Part shown: one piece after another, positions 1 through 9,514 of the stretch
How positions within the stretch are numbered: position 1 is the stretch's first letter
How the letters are laid out: every line of letters starts with the position of its first letter
Source of the DNA: Methylobacterium pseudosasicola
GTDB lineage: Bacteria; Pseudomonadota; Alphaproteobacteria; Rhizobiales; Beijerinckiaceae
Length of the DNA stretch: 64,000 nucleotides
Assembly: GCF_900114535.1 (NCBI RefSeq)
Contig: NZ_FOTK01000012.1
Coordinates: forward strand, 1 to 64,000
Reading direction: 5' to 3'
Notes under the pieces: generated by a model
What the model was told of the DNA's origin: nothing
What the model saw: the letters and a program-made list of their open reading frames with translations, nothing else
Database searches by the model: none
Position numbers and translations under genes: made by a program

Positions 1-330
1 AACGTGCTGGCGCTGATCGAGCGCTGCGTGGAGCGGGCGCACACCTCCGCCGCGGGGGCGGCCCCCAAGGTGTCCTTGTATCACCTCGTCCTACAGATCC
101 GCGGCGGCTACGAGGGGCTGCTGATCGCTCTGCCCCCTGAGCACTGGACGGCCTGCGGTGCGACCGACCCACCGGCCCTGGCCGCGCGCCTGCTGAGCTT
201 GGCCCGCAGGATCGACCCCGGGCGCGTGACGGTCGGCAGGCGAAAACCCAAAGACCCCGCGGCAGAACCTAAGCGCGCCAGCAGAGGTCACGTCGCAACC
301 GCAAGGATCCTCAACAACCAAACACCTTAA
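1..330 (+). CDS. Transposase-like protein, C-terminal fragment (runs in from the left)
   Basis: An open frame enters from the left edge and ends at a TAA at 328-330, so about the last 109 residues are visible. The tail is basic and ends ...RGHVATARILN, which resembles the C-termini of IS4-type transposases in alphaproteobacteria. No catalytic DDE residue can be seen in this piece, so the assignment rests on the tail alone. A triple-hairpin repeat follows directly. It could instead be the end of another DNA-binding protein. The family is inference. Confidence 0.4.
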   Translation, partial: NVLALIERCVERAHTSAAGAAPKVSLYHLVLQIRGGYEGLLIALPPEHWTACGATDPPALAARLLSLARRIDPGRVTVGRRKPKDPAAEPKRASRGHVATARILNNQTP

Positions 331-361
331 AAGGGCTGGGCCCAGGCCCTTTGGCGGGGTT

Positions 362-429
362 CTCAGGGGCGGAGCCCCTGAGGCTTGCAGGGCTCCGCCC
401 TGCACCCGCAAAAGGTCGCAGACCTTTTG
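362..429. repeat. Three consecutive perfect hairpins, each with a 3-nt loop
   Basis: Three perfect stem-loops stand in a row: 362-382 (9-bp stem, loop GGA), 386-404 (8-bp stem, loop TCC) and 409-429 (9-bp stem, loop GCA). The regular architecture suggests a dispersed intergenic repeat unit rather than one terminator. I recall similar blocks in other alphaproteobacterial genomes, but this cannot be checked here. Its position between a rightward and a leftward gene means it could also end transcription from both sides. Confidence 0.6.
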
Positions 430-463
430 AAACCGGGCCTTTGATCAACTGCGCAGGGGCCGA

Positions 464-1354
464 TCAGTAGGTCCAGCGCTGCGCCTTCGAGACCAGGAAG
501 TCGCGGAAAGCCTGCACCCGGGCGACCGAGCGCATCTCCTCGGCATAGACGAGATAGCTCTCAAGGCTTGGCATCTCGGTATCGCGCAGGACCTGGGTGA
601 GCTGTTGGTCGCCGTCCACCGCATAGTCGGGCAGGATGCCGATGCCGGCGCCGGCCTCCATGGCCCGTTGAAGCGCGCCGATGTTGTTCACCGTCAGGTG
701 GACGCTGCGCCGGTCGCGGCCCTCGCGCCCGGCATCGGCCAACCAATGGGCCGCCAGCAGGTAGGACGGCTCGTTGCCGCCGAAGGAGACGAGGCGGTGA
801 TCGTCGAGCTCCTCGATGGTCTTGGGCTCGCCGAAGCGCTTGACGTAATCGACGCTCGCGAAGGCGTGGTAGTGCACCGTGAACAACCGGCGCTGGATCA
901 GATCCGGCTGGGCCGGGCGGCGCATGCGGATCGCCACGTCGGCCTCGCGCATGGCGAGATCCAGCTCTTCGTTGGTGAGGATCAGCTCGATCCGGACATC
1001 CGGGTAGAGGTCGAGGAACTCGCCGACCCGCTGCGACAGCCACGAGGTGCCCAGGCCCACCGTCGTGGTGACCTTGAGGTCGCCGGTCGGCCGCTCGGAA
1101 GTCTCGACTAGGCGTGCCCGGGTGTTCTCCAGGCGCAGCTTCATGTCTCGGGCAGCGCGGAACAGCAGGTCGCCCTGCTCGGTGAGGATCAGGCCGCGGG
1201 CGTGGCGGTGGAACAGCGGCGCCTTCAGCTCGCGCTCCAGGGCGCTGATCTGGCGGCTCACCGCCGACTGGCTGAGGCCAATATCGTCGCCCGCCTTGGT
1301 GAAGCTGCCCGCCTCCGCGACGTTCAGGAAGATCCGGATCTTGTCCCAATCCAA
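464..1354 (-). CDS. LysR-family transcriptional regulator (LsrB/VtlR-like)
   Basis: This is a LysR-type regulator of about 296 residues. The N-terminal winged helix-turn-helix is clear (DKIRIFLNVAEAGSFTKAG, then LSQSAVSRQISALE), followed by a substrate-binding domain from about residue 90. The TTG at 1354 is preferred because it begins exactly at LDWDKIR and has a GGGGG stretch upstream; a GTG at 1369 is the alternative. It lies 263 nt downstream of trxB on the same strand. From memory, rhizobial LsrB-type redox regulators sit next to trxB, so a role in oxidative-stress or envelope gene control is inferred. The ligand is unknown. Confidence 0.85.
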   Translation of the reverse strand: MDWDKIRIFLNVAEAGSFTKAGDDIGLSQSAVSRQISALERELKAPLFHRHARGLILTEQGDLLFRAARDMKLRLENTRARLVETSERPTGDLKVTTTVGLGTSWLSQRVGEFLDLYPDVRIELILTNEELDLAMREADVAIRMRRPAQPDLIQRRLFTVHYHAFASVDYVKRFGEPKTIEELDDHRLVSFGGNEPSYLLAAHWLADAGREGRDRRSVHLTVNNIGALQRAMEAGAGIGILPDYAVDGDQQLTQVLRDTEMPSLESYLVYAEEMRSVARVQAFRDFLVSKAQRWTY

Positions 1355-1617
1355 GGCGAGAACCCCCACCAACGCGAATCCGCACCCGATGCCCGGCTCG
1401 GACCGAGCCGCACCTGCGTCGGGCGATGGACCGGGCAATGCGCGTGCGACCGACGCCAAGGGGGCACGGCCGGCGCTGCAGGGGCATGCACGGATTGCAG
1501 CCCTGCCCGGTCAGAACCCCTATGCGCCCGGCGCATGGTCCGATGCAAGCGCTGAGATCGCGATCTTGTTGACAGGATTTTGGTCCACGAGCGCGGGGCA
1601 ACCCGCGCTGCGTGGTC

Positions 1618-2598
1618 TCACTCGGCCGCGGCGGCCTGGAGCGGCGTCTCGCCGATCTCGAGATTGGCAAGGAATTTCTCGGCTTCGAGGGCAGCCATGC
1701 AGCCCATGCCGGCAGCCGTGATCGCCTGACGGTAGACGTCGTCGGTGACGTCGCCCGCAGCGAAGACGCCGGGGATCTCGGTCTCGGTGGTGCCGGGCTT
1801 CACCGACAGGTAGCCGCCATGGCGCATCGGAAGCTGCCCCTCGAAGATCGCGGTGGCCGGCTGATGGCCGATCGCCACGAACACGCCGTCGGCCGGCACC
1901 TCGCTGGTCTCGCCGGTGCGCGGGTCCTTGAGCCGGACATGGGTGACCGTCGCGGCCGGCTTCTGGACGCCGCAGATCTCGGCGACCTCCCGGTGCCACA
2001 GCACCTCGACGTTCGGGTGCTTGAACAGCCGCTCCTGCAGGATCCGCTCGGCCCGGAAGCTGTCGCGGCGATGCACGACCGTGACCTTCTTGGCGATGTT
2101 GGCGAGGTACAGGGCCTCCTCGACGGCGGTGTTGCCGCCGCCGACCACCACGACCTCCTTGCCGCGGAAGAAGAAGCCGTCGCAGGTCGCGCAGGCCGAG
2201 ACGCCGCCGCCCTGGAACGCCGCCTCGGAGGGCAGGCCGAGCCACTTCGCCTGGGCGCCGGTGGCAATGATCAGCGTGTCGCAGGAATAGGTCTCGCCCG
2301 AATCGGCCTCCAGCCGGAACGGCCGCTGCTTGAGATCGACCGAGGTGATGTATTCCGGGACGATCTTCGTGCCGACATGCTCGGCCTGCAGCCGCATCTG
2401 CTCCATGAGCCACGGCCCCTGGATCGCCTCGGCAAAGCCCGGATAATTCTCGACATCGGTGGTGATCATCAGCTGGCCGCCGGGCTGGAAGCCGGAGATC
2501 AGCAGCGGCTCCACCATGGCGCGGGCGGCGTAGATCGCCGCCGTATAGCCAGCGGGACCGGAGCCGACGATCACGAGCTTGGCGTGGGTATGGGCCAT
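1618..2598 (-). CDS. trxB: Thioredoxin-disulfide reductase
   Basis: The 326-residue flavoprotein transfers electrons from NADPH through FAD to thioredoxin in the cytoplasm. The N-terminal FAD-binding motif [15 protein letters not shown], the redox-active CATC in SACATCDG at mid-protein, the NADP-binding motif [12 protein letters not shown] and the C-terminal FAD motif VFAAGDV are all present. The length is typical of bacterial low-molecular-weight TrxB. ATG at 2598 starts the conserved [17 protein letters not shown]. It begins 14 nt after the ELM1-family gene and precedes the LysR regulator, so a short redox-related operon is likely. Confidence 0.96.
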   Translation of the reverse strand: MAHTHAKLVIVGSGPAGYTAAIYAARAMVEPLLISGFQPGGQLMITTDVENYPGFAEAIQGPWLMEQMRLQAEHVGTKIVPEYITSVDLKQRPFRLEADSGETYSCDTLIIATGAQAKWLGLPSEAAFQGGGVSACATCDGFFFRGKEVVVVGGGNTAVEEALYLANIAKKVTVVHRRDSFRAERILQERLFKHPNVEVLWHREVAEICGVQKPAATVTHVRLKDPRTGETSEVPADGVFVAIGHQPATAIFEGQLPMRHGGYLSVKPGTTETEIPGVFAAGDVTDDVYRQAITAAGMGCMAALEAEKFLANLEIGETPLQAAAAE

Positions 2599-2612
2599 GT
2601 CTCTCGCTTCCT

Positions 2613-3668
2613 TCAGATCGATCCCGCAATGCGGTGCGCAGCGTAAGCCTTGGCGAGCGCTTCGGCTATCACCGGGGTCGCGTCGATCGGCTTGTACGGC
2701 AGGTCGATCAAACGACCCGTGAACGGCCGCAGCGCACCGGCGATCGCCAGACCGGCGAACATCCGCCGATGCCGAATATAGGTGCGCGGCAGATCGAACA
2801 GCAGGACCGGCGCACCGGTCGCCACGGCCTCGCTCACCATGTTGGCCGAATCGGAGGTCACCACGATCGCCTCGGCGAGCGCCAGCATGGCGACGTAGGG
2901 ATTGCCGCCGGTGCCGTCCCAGAGGAAGCCGCCGGTCTCGGCGGTCAGCGCCTTGACCGCGTCGCGCAGGGGGTTGGGGGTGCGGCGGGAGATCGTGACC
3001 ATCAGCCGGCAGCCCTGGTCGATCAGCCCGCGCAGGTCGCCGACCAGACGCTCCATATCGGTCTTGCGGTAGCTCAGGTGCCGACTGTCGCCGCCGACCA
3101 GAACCGCCACGCGCGGGCCGTCGAGGCTGGCGAGGCGTGGGTCCGGATGGGCCCGGGCCTCGGCGAGCCGCGCGGCGGTGACGAGGTGCGGCGCGGTGAG
3201 CGTGGTGAAGACGTTGGGGCCACGCAGGTCGTCGTAATCCGGCACCCAGATGAAGTCGGCGCTGTCCTCGCCGGTGCGCGGATCCTTGAGGAAGGCCGTG
3301 AAGGTCCGCCCCTCCGTCGCACGCCGCACCGCCCGCAGATACGGCACCGCCCGGCGGCCCGAGGCGATCAGCAGGTCCGGATAGGGGCCCGACAAGGCGC
3401 CGTTGCGCCGGCGCGGGCTCTCGCGCGGATCGATCGGCCCCCAAGGCGCGATCCAGCCGAACGGGCCGGCGGCCGGGACCTGGCGGATCTCGAACTCGAC
3501 CCCAAGGGTCTCGGCGATGCCGACGCACTGGTTCTCGTCGCCGGCCTTGCCGTCGGTAATGATCCAGGCCCGAGCCTCAGACAGTTCGGGAAGGGGCTCG
3601 CGCCGCGTGGATGTCTGGGCCGGCGGGGCGATATTCGCCTCCGACACGTCGATGCTTTTCATCGGCAA
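2613..3668 (-). CDS. Mitochondrial fission ELM1 family protein
   Basis: The 351-residue protein matches the bacterial ELM1-like family (DUF1022). Hallmarks are an early [14 protein letters not shown] segment, a central GDSRH block, and [17 protein letters not shown] near residue 280, which resembles the nucleotide-sugar site of GT-B glycosyltransferases. The plant homologue affects mitochondrial division; the bacterial role is not established. It lies between a small exported protein and trxB with short gaps (27 nt and 14 nt), so it is probably cotranscribed with them. A glycosyltransferase-like activity on an envelope substrate is inference from the fold. Confidence 0.8.
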   Translation of the reverse strand: MPMKSIDVSEANIAPPAQTSTRREPLPELSEARAWIITDGKAGDENQCVGIAETLGVEFEIRQVPAAGPFGWIAPWGPIDPRESPRRRNGALSGPYPDLLIASGRRAVPYLRAVRRATEGRTFTAFLKDPRTGEDSADFIWVPDYDDLRGPNVFTTLTAPHLVTAARLAEARAHPDPRLASLDGPRVAVLVGGDSRHLSYRKTDMERLVGDLRGLIDQGCRLMVTISRRTPNPLRDAVKALTAETGGFLWDGTGGNPYVAMLALAEAIVVTSDSANMVSEAVATGAPVLLFDLPRTYIRHRRMFAGLAIAGALRPFTGRLIDLPYKPIDATPVIAEALAKAYAAHRIAGSI

Positions 3669-3695
3669 CGCCTTACACCGCAGGCCGGGCTTGGG

Positions 3696-4196
3696 CTAAT
3701 CGCGCGGCAGATCGCGGGCGAGCCACTGGGCGTAGATGTCGGCGATGGCCGCCAAACGGCGTTCTTCGAAGTCCGGAGCGTACCAGGCACCGCCATAGCT
3801 CGACGGCGTCGCGGTCATCTGCGGGTGCCGGCCGAGCACTTGGCCGTTGCGGCTGACGAGCAGCGCCTCGCCTTCGAGATAGTCGGTCTCGAAATTACCG
3901 CCCCGGCCGCGGAACGCGCCGCTGCCGACATAGGGCCGCAGCGACAGGGCCTTCACCACCACGACGAGGCGCGGCCCGCCGCCGCCGATCCGGTCGGCCA
4001 AAGTCTTGCGCAGAGCCCCGGTCAGATCGGCGGCCAGCGCCTCGGCCTGGAGGCCGGCGCCGGCAGCCCGCAGGGGCCGCACGTCGACCCGGATATCCGA
4101 GAAGAGGGCGGTCGGCGGAAAGTCGCCGGCCACCGCCGCCCCCGCGAAGCCGCAGAGGACGAGGCCGGCGAGCCGGCCCCAGAGACGCGAGATCAT
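3696..4196 (-). CDS. Small exported protein of unknown function
   Basis: The 166-residue product starts with a signal-like segment (MISRLWGRLAGLVLCGFAGA, then AVAGDF), so export with cleavage after AVA is likely. The mature part alternates strands and short helices (for example RLVVVVKALSLRPYV) without catalytic motifs I recognise. A lipobox is not obvious, although a Cys lies in the hydrophobic core. ATG at 4196 lies 4 nt beyond the greA stop, which supports translational coupling to greA; the ELM1-family gene follows after 27 nt. No family was recognised. Confidence 0.65.
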   Translation of the reverse strand: MISRLWGRLAGLVLCGFAGAAVAGDFPPTALFSDIRVDVRPLRAAGAGLQAEALAADLTGALRKTLADRIGGGGPRLVVVVKALSLRPYVGSGAFRGRGGNFETDYLEGEALLVSRNGQVLGRHPQMTATPSSYGGAWYAPDFEERRLAAIADIYAQWLARDLPRD

Positions 4197-4200
4197 GCGC

Positions 4201-4683
4201 TCAGCCGCCGAACTGGACGCCGACGACCTCGTAGGACTTGCCGCCGCCCGGCGTCGTGACCTCGACCGTGTCGCCGACACCCTTGCCGATGAGGGCGCGA
4301 GCGATCGGCGACGTGATCGAGACGCGCCCCGCATGCACGTCGGCCTCGGGCTCGCCCACGATCTGGTAGGTCTTCTCCTCTTCCGTGTCCTCGTCCACGA
4401 GTTTCACGGTGGCGCCGAACTTGATCTTGTCGCCGGATAGCTTCGAGACGTCGATGATCTCGGCGCGCGCGATCATGCTCTCGAGCTCCATCACGCGTCC
4501 CTCGTTGTGGGACTGGGCCTCCTTGGCCGCGTGATACTCGGCGTTCTCGGACAGGTCTCCATGCGCGCGGGCCTCGGCGATCGCCGCGACGATGCGCTGG
4601 CGCTCGACCTGCTGGCGGTGCTTCAGCTCCTCTTCGAGGGCTGCGAATCCACGCACCGTGATCGGAACCTTGTCTATCGCCAT
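4201..4683 (-). CDS. greA: Transcription elongation factor GreA
   Basis: The 160-residue GreA rescues backtracked RNA polymerase by stimulating transcript cleavage. The N-terminal coiled-coil ([20 protein letters not shown]) carries the conserved acidic tip [13 protein letters not shown], and the C-terminal FKBP-like domain is intact ([14 protein letters not shown]). The family is usually about 158 residues. The ATG at 4683 gives MAIDKVPIT; an upstream in-frame ATG would add about 19 residues that run into the hairpin at 4705-4738, so it is less likely. It lies downstream of carB and upstream of the small exported protein. Confidence 0.95.
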   Translation of the reverse strand: MAIDKVPITVRGFAALEEELKHRQQVERQRIVAAIAEARAHGDLSENAEYHAAKEAQSHNEGRVMELESMIARAEIIDVSKLSGDKIKFGATVKLVDEDTEEEKTYQIVGEPEADVHAGRVSITSPIARALIGKGVGDTVEVTTPGGGKSYEVVGVQFGG

Positions 4684-4704
4684 CGTCTCGCGCCACAATG
4701 AAGA

Positions 4705-4738
4705 GGCCCGGCCGAGAGTGGAGCACTCTCCCCGGGCC
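4705..4738 (-). terminator. Strong hairpin between carB and greA
   Basis: A two-part stem has outer arms GGCCCGG/CCGGGCC (4705-4711 with 4732-4738) and inner arms GAGAGTG/CACTCTC (4714-4720 with 4724-4730), with a 3-nt GAG loop and a small internal bulge. It lies 30 nt after the carB stop and 22 nt before the greA start. On the transcribed strand it is followed by TCTTCATT, only weakly U-rich. It could be a partial terminator of carB or a leader hairpin that tunes greA. Confidence 0.5.
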
Positions 4739-4767
4739 ACGAAGTTAAGTCAGCGGAACCCTGAGGT

Positions 4768-7700
4768 TCAGGCCGCGAAGTATTCTTGCAAGGCGCGGAC
4801 CTGGAGATCGCCTTCTAGATAGGCCTTGATCCCTTCGGCCGCAGCCATCGCGCCGGCTAGAGTGGTGTAATACGGCACCTTATGCAAGAGGGCCGCGCGC
4901 CGGAGCGAGCGCGAGTCCGACAGCGCGCCGGCGCCCTCCGTTGTGTTCAGCACGAGCTGGATGTCGCCGTTCTTGATCGAGTCGACCACGTGCGGCCGGC
5001 CCTCCAGAACCTTGTTCACGCGCTCGGCCGGCACGCCGTTCTCGACCAAAAACTTTTGGGTCCCGCCGGTGGCCAGGATCGAGAAGCCGAGATCGGAGAG
5101 GAGCTTCACGCTCGGCAGGATCCGGGCCTTGTCGGCGTCGCGCACCGAGACGAACACCGTGCCGGAGCGCGGCACCTGCGTCCCTGAGCCGAGCTGGCTC
5201 TTGGCGAAGGCTACGCCGAAGCTGGCATCGAGCCCGATCACCTCGCCGGTGGAGCGCATCTCCGGTCCGAGCAGGACGTCGACGCCGGGGAAGCGCGCGA
5301 ACGGGAACACCGCCTCCTTGACGGCGATATGGGCGAGTTCCTTGCGCTTCAGGCCGAAGCTCGCGAGCTTCTCGCCGGCCATGACCCGGGCGGCGATCTT
5401 GGCGATCGGCTCGCCGATCACCTTGGCGACGAACGGCACCGTCCGGGAAGCGCGGGGGTTCACCTCCAGCACGTAGATGTCGCCGTCCTTGATCGCGTAC
5501 TGGACGTTCATCAGGCCGCCGACCTTCAGGGCCAGGGCCATCGCGGTGGTCTGGCGCTCCAGCTCCGCGATGGTCTCCGGGGAGAGCGAGCGCGACGGCA
5601 GGGAGCAGGCGGAATCGCCGGAATGGATTCCGGCCTCCTCGATGTGCTCCATGATGCCGGCGATGAACACGTCCTGGCCGTCGCAGACCGCGTCCACGTC
5701 GATCTCGACCGCGTCCGAGAGGTAGCGGTCGAACAGCAGCGGGTTCTTGCCCAGCACCGTGTTGATCTGCCCGGTCTTGTCGTTCGGGTAGCGGGCGACG
5801 ACGTCGGACGGGATCAGGCTCGGCAAGGTGCCGAGCAGGTAGTCGGCGAACTGGCTCTCGTCGCGGATGATCGCCATGGCGCGGCCGCCCAGCACGTAGC
5901 TCGGGCGCACCACGAAGGGCAGGCCGAGCTCGGAGGCGATGAGCCGGCTCTGCTCCACCGAATAGGCGATGCCGTTCTTCGGCTGCTTCATGCCGAGCTT
6001 GTCGAGGAGCCGCTTGAACTGGTCGCGGTCCTCGGCAAGGTCGATCGCGTCCGGGGAGGTACCGAGGATCGGCACGCCGGCCGCCTCAAGGGCGCGGGCG
6101 AGCTTCAGCGGCGTCTGGCCGCCGAACTGCACGATGACGCCGTGCAGGGTGCCAGCCTGCCGCTCGGTCTCGATGATCTCCAGCACGTCCTCGGCGGTCA
6201 GCGGTTCGAAATAGAGCCGGTCCGAGGTGTCGTAGTCGGTCGAGACAGTCTCCGGATTGCAGTTGACCATGATGGTCTCGTAGCCGGCATCCGACAGTGC
6301 GAAGCAGGCGTGGCAGCAGCAATAATCGAACTCGATGCCCTGGCCGATCCGGTTCGGGCCGCCGCCCAGGATGATGATTTTTTTGGCATCCGTCGGCTGC
6401 GCCTCATCGACGACAGTGCCGGCGAACGGGGCCACGTAAGTCGAGTACATGTAGGCGGTGGGCGCCTTGAACTCGGCCGCGCAGGTGTCGATGCGCTTGA
6501 ACACGGGGCGCACGCCGAGCGAGCGGCGCAGGGCGCGCACATCCGCCTCCTCGGTCTTCGCCAACACGGCCAGGCGCGCATCGGAAAAACCCGCGGCCTT
6601 GAGCTGGCGGAACGCTCCGGGGGTGCGGGGCAGGCCGTGCGCCTTCACCCGGTTCTCCAAGTCCACGATCGCCTGGATCTGCTCCAGGAACCACGGATCG
6701 ACCTTGCAGGAGGCGTGAACCTCCTCGTGGCTGACGCCCAACCGCAGGGCCTGGGCGATCTTGAGGAGCCGGTCCGGCGTCGGCACGCCGAGCGCCGCCT
6801 TGATGGCGTTATGGTCGTCGCCGCGGCCCAGACCCTCGATCTCGATCTCATCGAGGCCGGTGAGCCCGGTCTCCAGCGAGCGCAGGGCCTTCTGAAGCGA
6901 TTCCGCGAAGCAGCGGCCGATCGCCATCGCCTCGCCCACCGACTTCATGGCGGTGGTCAGGGTCGGCTCGGCGCCGGGGAATTTCTCGAAGGCGAAGCGC
7001 GGGATCTTGGTGACGACGTAATCGATCGTCGGCTCGAACGAGGCCGGGGTCGCGCCGCCGGTGATGTCGTTGGCGATCTCGTCCAGGGTGTAGCCCACCG
7101 CCAGCTTGGCCGCGACCTTGGCGATCGGGAAGCCGGTGGCCTTCGAGGCCAAAGCCGAGGAGCGCGAAACGCGCGGGTTCATCTCGATCACGATCATCCG
7201 CCCGTTCTCGGGGTTGATCGCGAACTGCACGTTCGAGCCGCCGGTCTCGACGCCGATCTCGCGCAGCACCGCCAGGGATGCGTCGCGCATCACCTGATAT
7301 TCCTTGTCGGTGAGCGTCAGGGCCGGGGCGACGGTGATCGAGTCGCCGGTATGCACGCCCATCGGGTCGATGTTCTCGATGGAGCAGACGATGATGCAAT
7401 TGTCCGCCTTATCGCGGACGACCTCCATCTCGTATTCCTTCCAGCCGAGCACGCTCTCCTCGATCAGCACCTCGTTGGTCGGGGAGGCGTCGATGCCGCG
7501 CTCGACGATGTCGAGGAATTCTTCGCGGTTGTAGGCGATGCCGCCGCCGGTGCCGCCCATGGTGAAGGACGGGCGGATGATCGCCGGCAGGCCGACCTCG
7601 GCGAGCGCGATCAGGGCCTGTCCGAGGGCATGCTCGCCGTAGCGCTTGCGCCGCTCGGATTCGCCGGACTGCCACTTGCGCTCGAAGGCGGCGACCGCCG

Positions 7701-8241
7701 CGGCGCGCGCCTGCGGCTCTGGGTTGGCGGCCTCGATCCTGGCGATCTCGGCCAAAAACTTCTCCCGGTCGGCCTTCTTGGCCGCGGAGGCGTTGGCGAG
7801 CGCCGATTTCGGGGTGTCGAGCCCGATCTTGGTCATGGCGTCCCGGAACAGGCTCCGGTCCTCGGCCTTGTCGATGGCCTCGGCGGTGGCGCCGATCATC
7901 TGCACGCCGTACTTGGCCAGCACGCCCATCTTCTGCAGCGACAGGGCGCAGTTCAGCGCCGTCTGGCCGCCCATGGTCGGCAGGATCGCGTCCGGGCGCT
8001 CCTTCTCGATGATCTTGGCGACGATCTCCGGGGTGATCGGCTCGACATAGGTCGCGTCCGCCATGTCCGGGTCGGTCATGATCGTCGCCGGGTTCGAATT
8101 CACCAGGACGATCCGGTAGCCCTCCTCGCGGAGGGCCTTGCAGGCCTGGGTCCCGGAATAATCGAACTCGCAAGCCTGCCCGATAATGATCGGCCCCGCA
8201 CCGACGATGAGGATCGAGGAGATGTCGGTGCGCTTGGGCAT
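4768..8241 (-). CDS. carB: Carbamoyl-phosphate synthase large subunit
   Basis: The 1157-residue large subunit makes carbamoyl phosphate from bicarbonate, ATP and CarA-delivered ammonia for arginine and pyrimidine synthesis. Two tandem ATP-grasp halves are visible: the first has [16 protein letters not shown] and [18 protein letters not shown], the second has [13 protein letters not shown] and [16 protein letters not shown]. The C-terminal MGS-like allosteric domain ([15 protein letters not shown]) is present. It is about 80 residues longer than the E. coli protein, mainly from a charged insertion at about residues 165-220 in the first ATP-grasp half. The partner carA lies at 9515-10747 on the same strand, separated by two other genes. 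Confidence 0.97.
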   Translation of the reverse strand: MPKRTDISSILIVGAGPIIIGQACEFDYSGTQACKALREEGYRIVLVNSNPATIMTDPDMADATYVEPITPEIVAKIIEKERPDAILPTMGGQTALNCALSLQKMGVLAKYGVQMIGATAEAIDKAEDRSLFRDAMTKIGLDTPKSALANASAAKKADREKFLAEIARIEAANPEPQARAAAVAAFERKWQSGESERRKRYGEHALGQALIALAEVGLPAIIRPSFTMGGTGGGIAYNREEFLDIVERGIDASPTNEVLIEESVLGWKEYEMEVVRDKADNCIIVCSIENIDPMGVHTGDSITVAPALTLTDKEYQVMRDASLAVLREIGVETGGSNVQFAINPENGRMIVIEMNPRVSRSSALASKATGFPIAKVAAKLAVGYTLDEIANDITGGATPASFEPTIDYVVTKIPRFAFEKFPGAEPTLTTAMKSVGEAMAIGRCFAESLQKALRSLETGLTGLDEIEIEGLGRGDDHNAIKAALGVPTPDRLLKIAQALRLGVSHEEVHASCKVDPWFLEQIQAIVDLENRVKAHGLPRTPGAFRQLKAAGFSDARLAVLAKTEEADVRALRRSLGVRPVFKRIDTCAAEFKAPTAYMYSTYVAPFAGTVVDEAQPTDAKKIIILGGGPNRIGQGIEFDYCCCHACFALSDAGYETIMVNCNPETVSTDYDTSDRLYFEPLTAEDVLEIIETERQAGTLHGVIVQFGGQTPLKLARALEAAGVPILGTSPDAIDLAEDRDQFKRLLDKLGMKQPKNGIAYSVEQSRLIASELGLPFVVRPSYVLGGRAMAIIRDESQFADYLLGTLPSLIPSDVVARYPNDKTGQINTVLGKNPLLFDRYLSDAVEIDVDAVCDGQDVFIAGIMEHIEEAGIHSGDSACSLPSRSLSPETIAELERQTTAMALALKVGGLMNVQYAIKDGDIYVLEVNPRASRTVPFVAKVIGEPIAKIAARVMAGEKLASFGLKRKELAHIAVKEAVFPFARFPGVDVLLGPEMRSTGEVIGLDASFGVAFAKSQLGSGTQVPRSGTVFVSVRDADKARILPSVKLLSDLGFSILATGGTQKFLVENGVPAERVNKVLEGRPHVVDSIKNGDIQLVLNTTEGAGALSDSRSLRRAALLHKVPYYTTLAGAMAAAEGIKAYLEGDLQVRALQEYFAA

Positions 8242-8546
8242 TGGCGGCCTTTTCAGGCCAAGCGCGCCCGGTCGGGCACGGCTCGGATCGGCCCTGCTCC
8301 CGGACGCGCGTGGCGGGATTGTCGTTGAGCGCCGCGTTTACACGGGCGCTCCGCGCATTGGAAGGCCGGGGCCCGGCGGCGGTTTCGCGGCCCTCGGCGC
8401 CGGCGCTCACCGGCCCTGGGTCAAATTCGAATAAATCTCAAGTATCCGAGAGATCATCCGCAGCGTTGCGGAGTCTTTTCGCGGGCCATAAAGCTCCGGC
8501 GATCGACGGTCCCGTCGATTGAAATGATACCAATTCGAGATCGACG
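8242..8546. other. Intergenic region between carB and the pseudoazurin gene
   Basis: This divergent spacer of about 300 nt must hold the promoters of leftward carB and the rightward pseudoazurin gene. No gene was seen. Near the pseudoazurin start there is a short perfect inverted repeat, ATCGACGG/CCGTCGAT (8502-8509 and 8512-8519, 2-nt loop), which could be an operator or an mRNA hairpin. No convincing sigma-70 boxes were placed. Confidence 0.4.
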
Positions 8547-8981
8547 ATGATCAGGGAAACGTTCAGTGCGGCGATGCTTGTGCTTGGCGCGGCAGCGGGG
8601 GCGCAGGCTACGGAAGTCTCCATCAAGACGCTCAACAGCGGCCCAGGGGGCATGATGGTCTTCGATCCGGCCTTCGTGAAGATTCAGCCCGGGGACACGG
8701 TGCGGTTCGTGCCAACCGACAAGGGCCACAACGCCGAGCTCATCAAGGGCATGGCGCCCGAGGGCGCGCCAACCTTCAAGACCGTGGTCGGCAAGGAGGA
8801 GGCCGTCACCTTCGACAAGCCCGGCCTCTACGGCTTCAAGTGCGCGCCGCACTACATCATGGGCATGGTCGGCCTGATCGAGGTCGGCGACAAGCCGGAG
8901 AACCTGGAGGCCGCCAAGGCAGTCCAGCACGGCAAGCTGGCCGCCAAGCGTTTCGAGCCGCTGTTCGAGAAGGTTCAGTAA
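8547..8981 (+). CDS. Pseudoazurin (periplasmic type I blue copper protein)
   Basis: The 144-residue protein has a signal peptide (MIRETFSAAMLVLGAAAGAQA) and a mature cupredoxin domain. The type I copper ligands are evident: His in DKGHNAEL, then Cys, His and Met in the loop of CAPHYIMGM. Pseudoazurins carry electrons in the periplasm, classically to nitrite reductase or cytochrome peroxidases, and similar proteins occur in methylotrophs. No denitrification gene is nearby, so the partner is unknown. It stands alone between a divergent carB and a convergent small membrane protein. Confidence 0.92.
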   Translation: MIRETFSAAMLVLGAAAGAQATEVSIKTLNSGPGGMMVFDPAFVKIQPGDTVRFVPTDKGHNAELIKGMAPEGAPTFKTVVGKEEAVTFDKPGLYGFKCAPHYIMGMVGLIEVGDKPENLEAAKAVQHGKLAAKRFEPLFEKVQ

Positions 8982-9013
8982 GGGGAACGGCGGGGGCGGC
9001 CCGCCGCCCCCGT

Positions 9014-9391
9014 TCAGAACCCGGCGTAGAGCGCGGCGAGCGCCCGGTCGATGGACAGATAAAAAATCCCGAAGGCGACGACCGCGGCAGCGGCGAATTC
9101 CAGTGCAACGTTCGACAGTGTCTGCGCCCGGCGCAGCATCTCGCGGCCGAAATATAGGGAGACCCAGGCGAGGGCGAGGACGGCCGGCATGGCGAACAGG
9201 TAAGAGACCGTGCTCTCGACCCGGTCGAGACCGGCGGCCGGATCGATCAGCGCCCGGATGTTGCGCACCCACGGGGCGTAGAGGGCGGCGTAGAGGGCAG
9301 TCGCCCAGGCGAGGCCGGCGGCGATGCCGAGATGGACCATGAACGTGCGGTGCAGGCGGGAGAAGTCGTCGCGTGCCTCGTCGATGGTCAT
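9014..9391 (-). CDS. Small integral membrane protein, unknown function
   Basis: The 125-residue protein has three predicted membrane helices: roughly residues 18-42 (LGIAAGLAWATALYAALYA), 62-84 (YLFAMPAVLALAWVSLYFG) and the C-terminal 30 residues. A short charged N-terminus (MTIDEARDDFSRLHR) precedes them. ATG at 9391 is chosen because AAGGGG lies about 9 nt upstream; an in-frame ATG at 9421 has no such site. No family was recognised. It is convergent with the pseudoazurin gene, whose stop lies 33 nt away. Confidence 0.6.
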   Translation of the reverse strand: MTIDEARDDFSRLHRTFMVHLGIAAGLAWATALYAALYAPWVRNIRALIDPAAGLDRVESTVSYLFAMPAVLALAWVSLYFGREMLRRAQTLSNVALEFAAAAVVAFGIFYLSIDRALAALYAGF

Positions 9392-9514
9392 CCGGCAATC
9401 CCCTTCGGACGGAGCCGCCATGCGCGGCCCGTCGATGGGGTGATGAAGCCTCCGGAATTCGCGGATTTTATGACCTCGGCGCGGCCTGAATGGGACCGCG
9501 CCGATCGCAGCCGG

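Noticed and set aside
5329..8328. A 999-codon open frame on the plus strand opposite carB
   Set aside because: It mirrors carB codon by codon, has a composition typical of the antisense of GC-rich genes, and shows no domain; carB is complete on the other strand.
8547..8981. A denitrification cluster around pseudoazurin
   Set aside because: No nitrite, nitric oxide or nitrous oxide reductase gene is present nearby.
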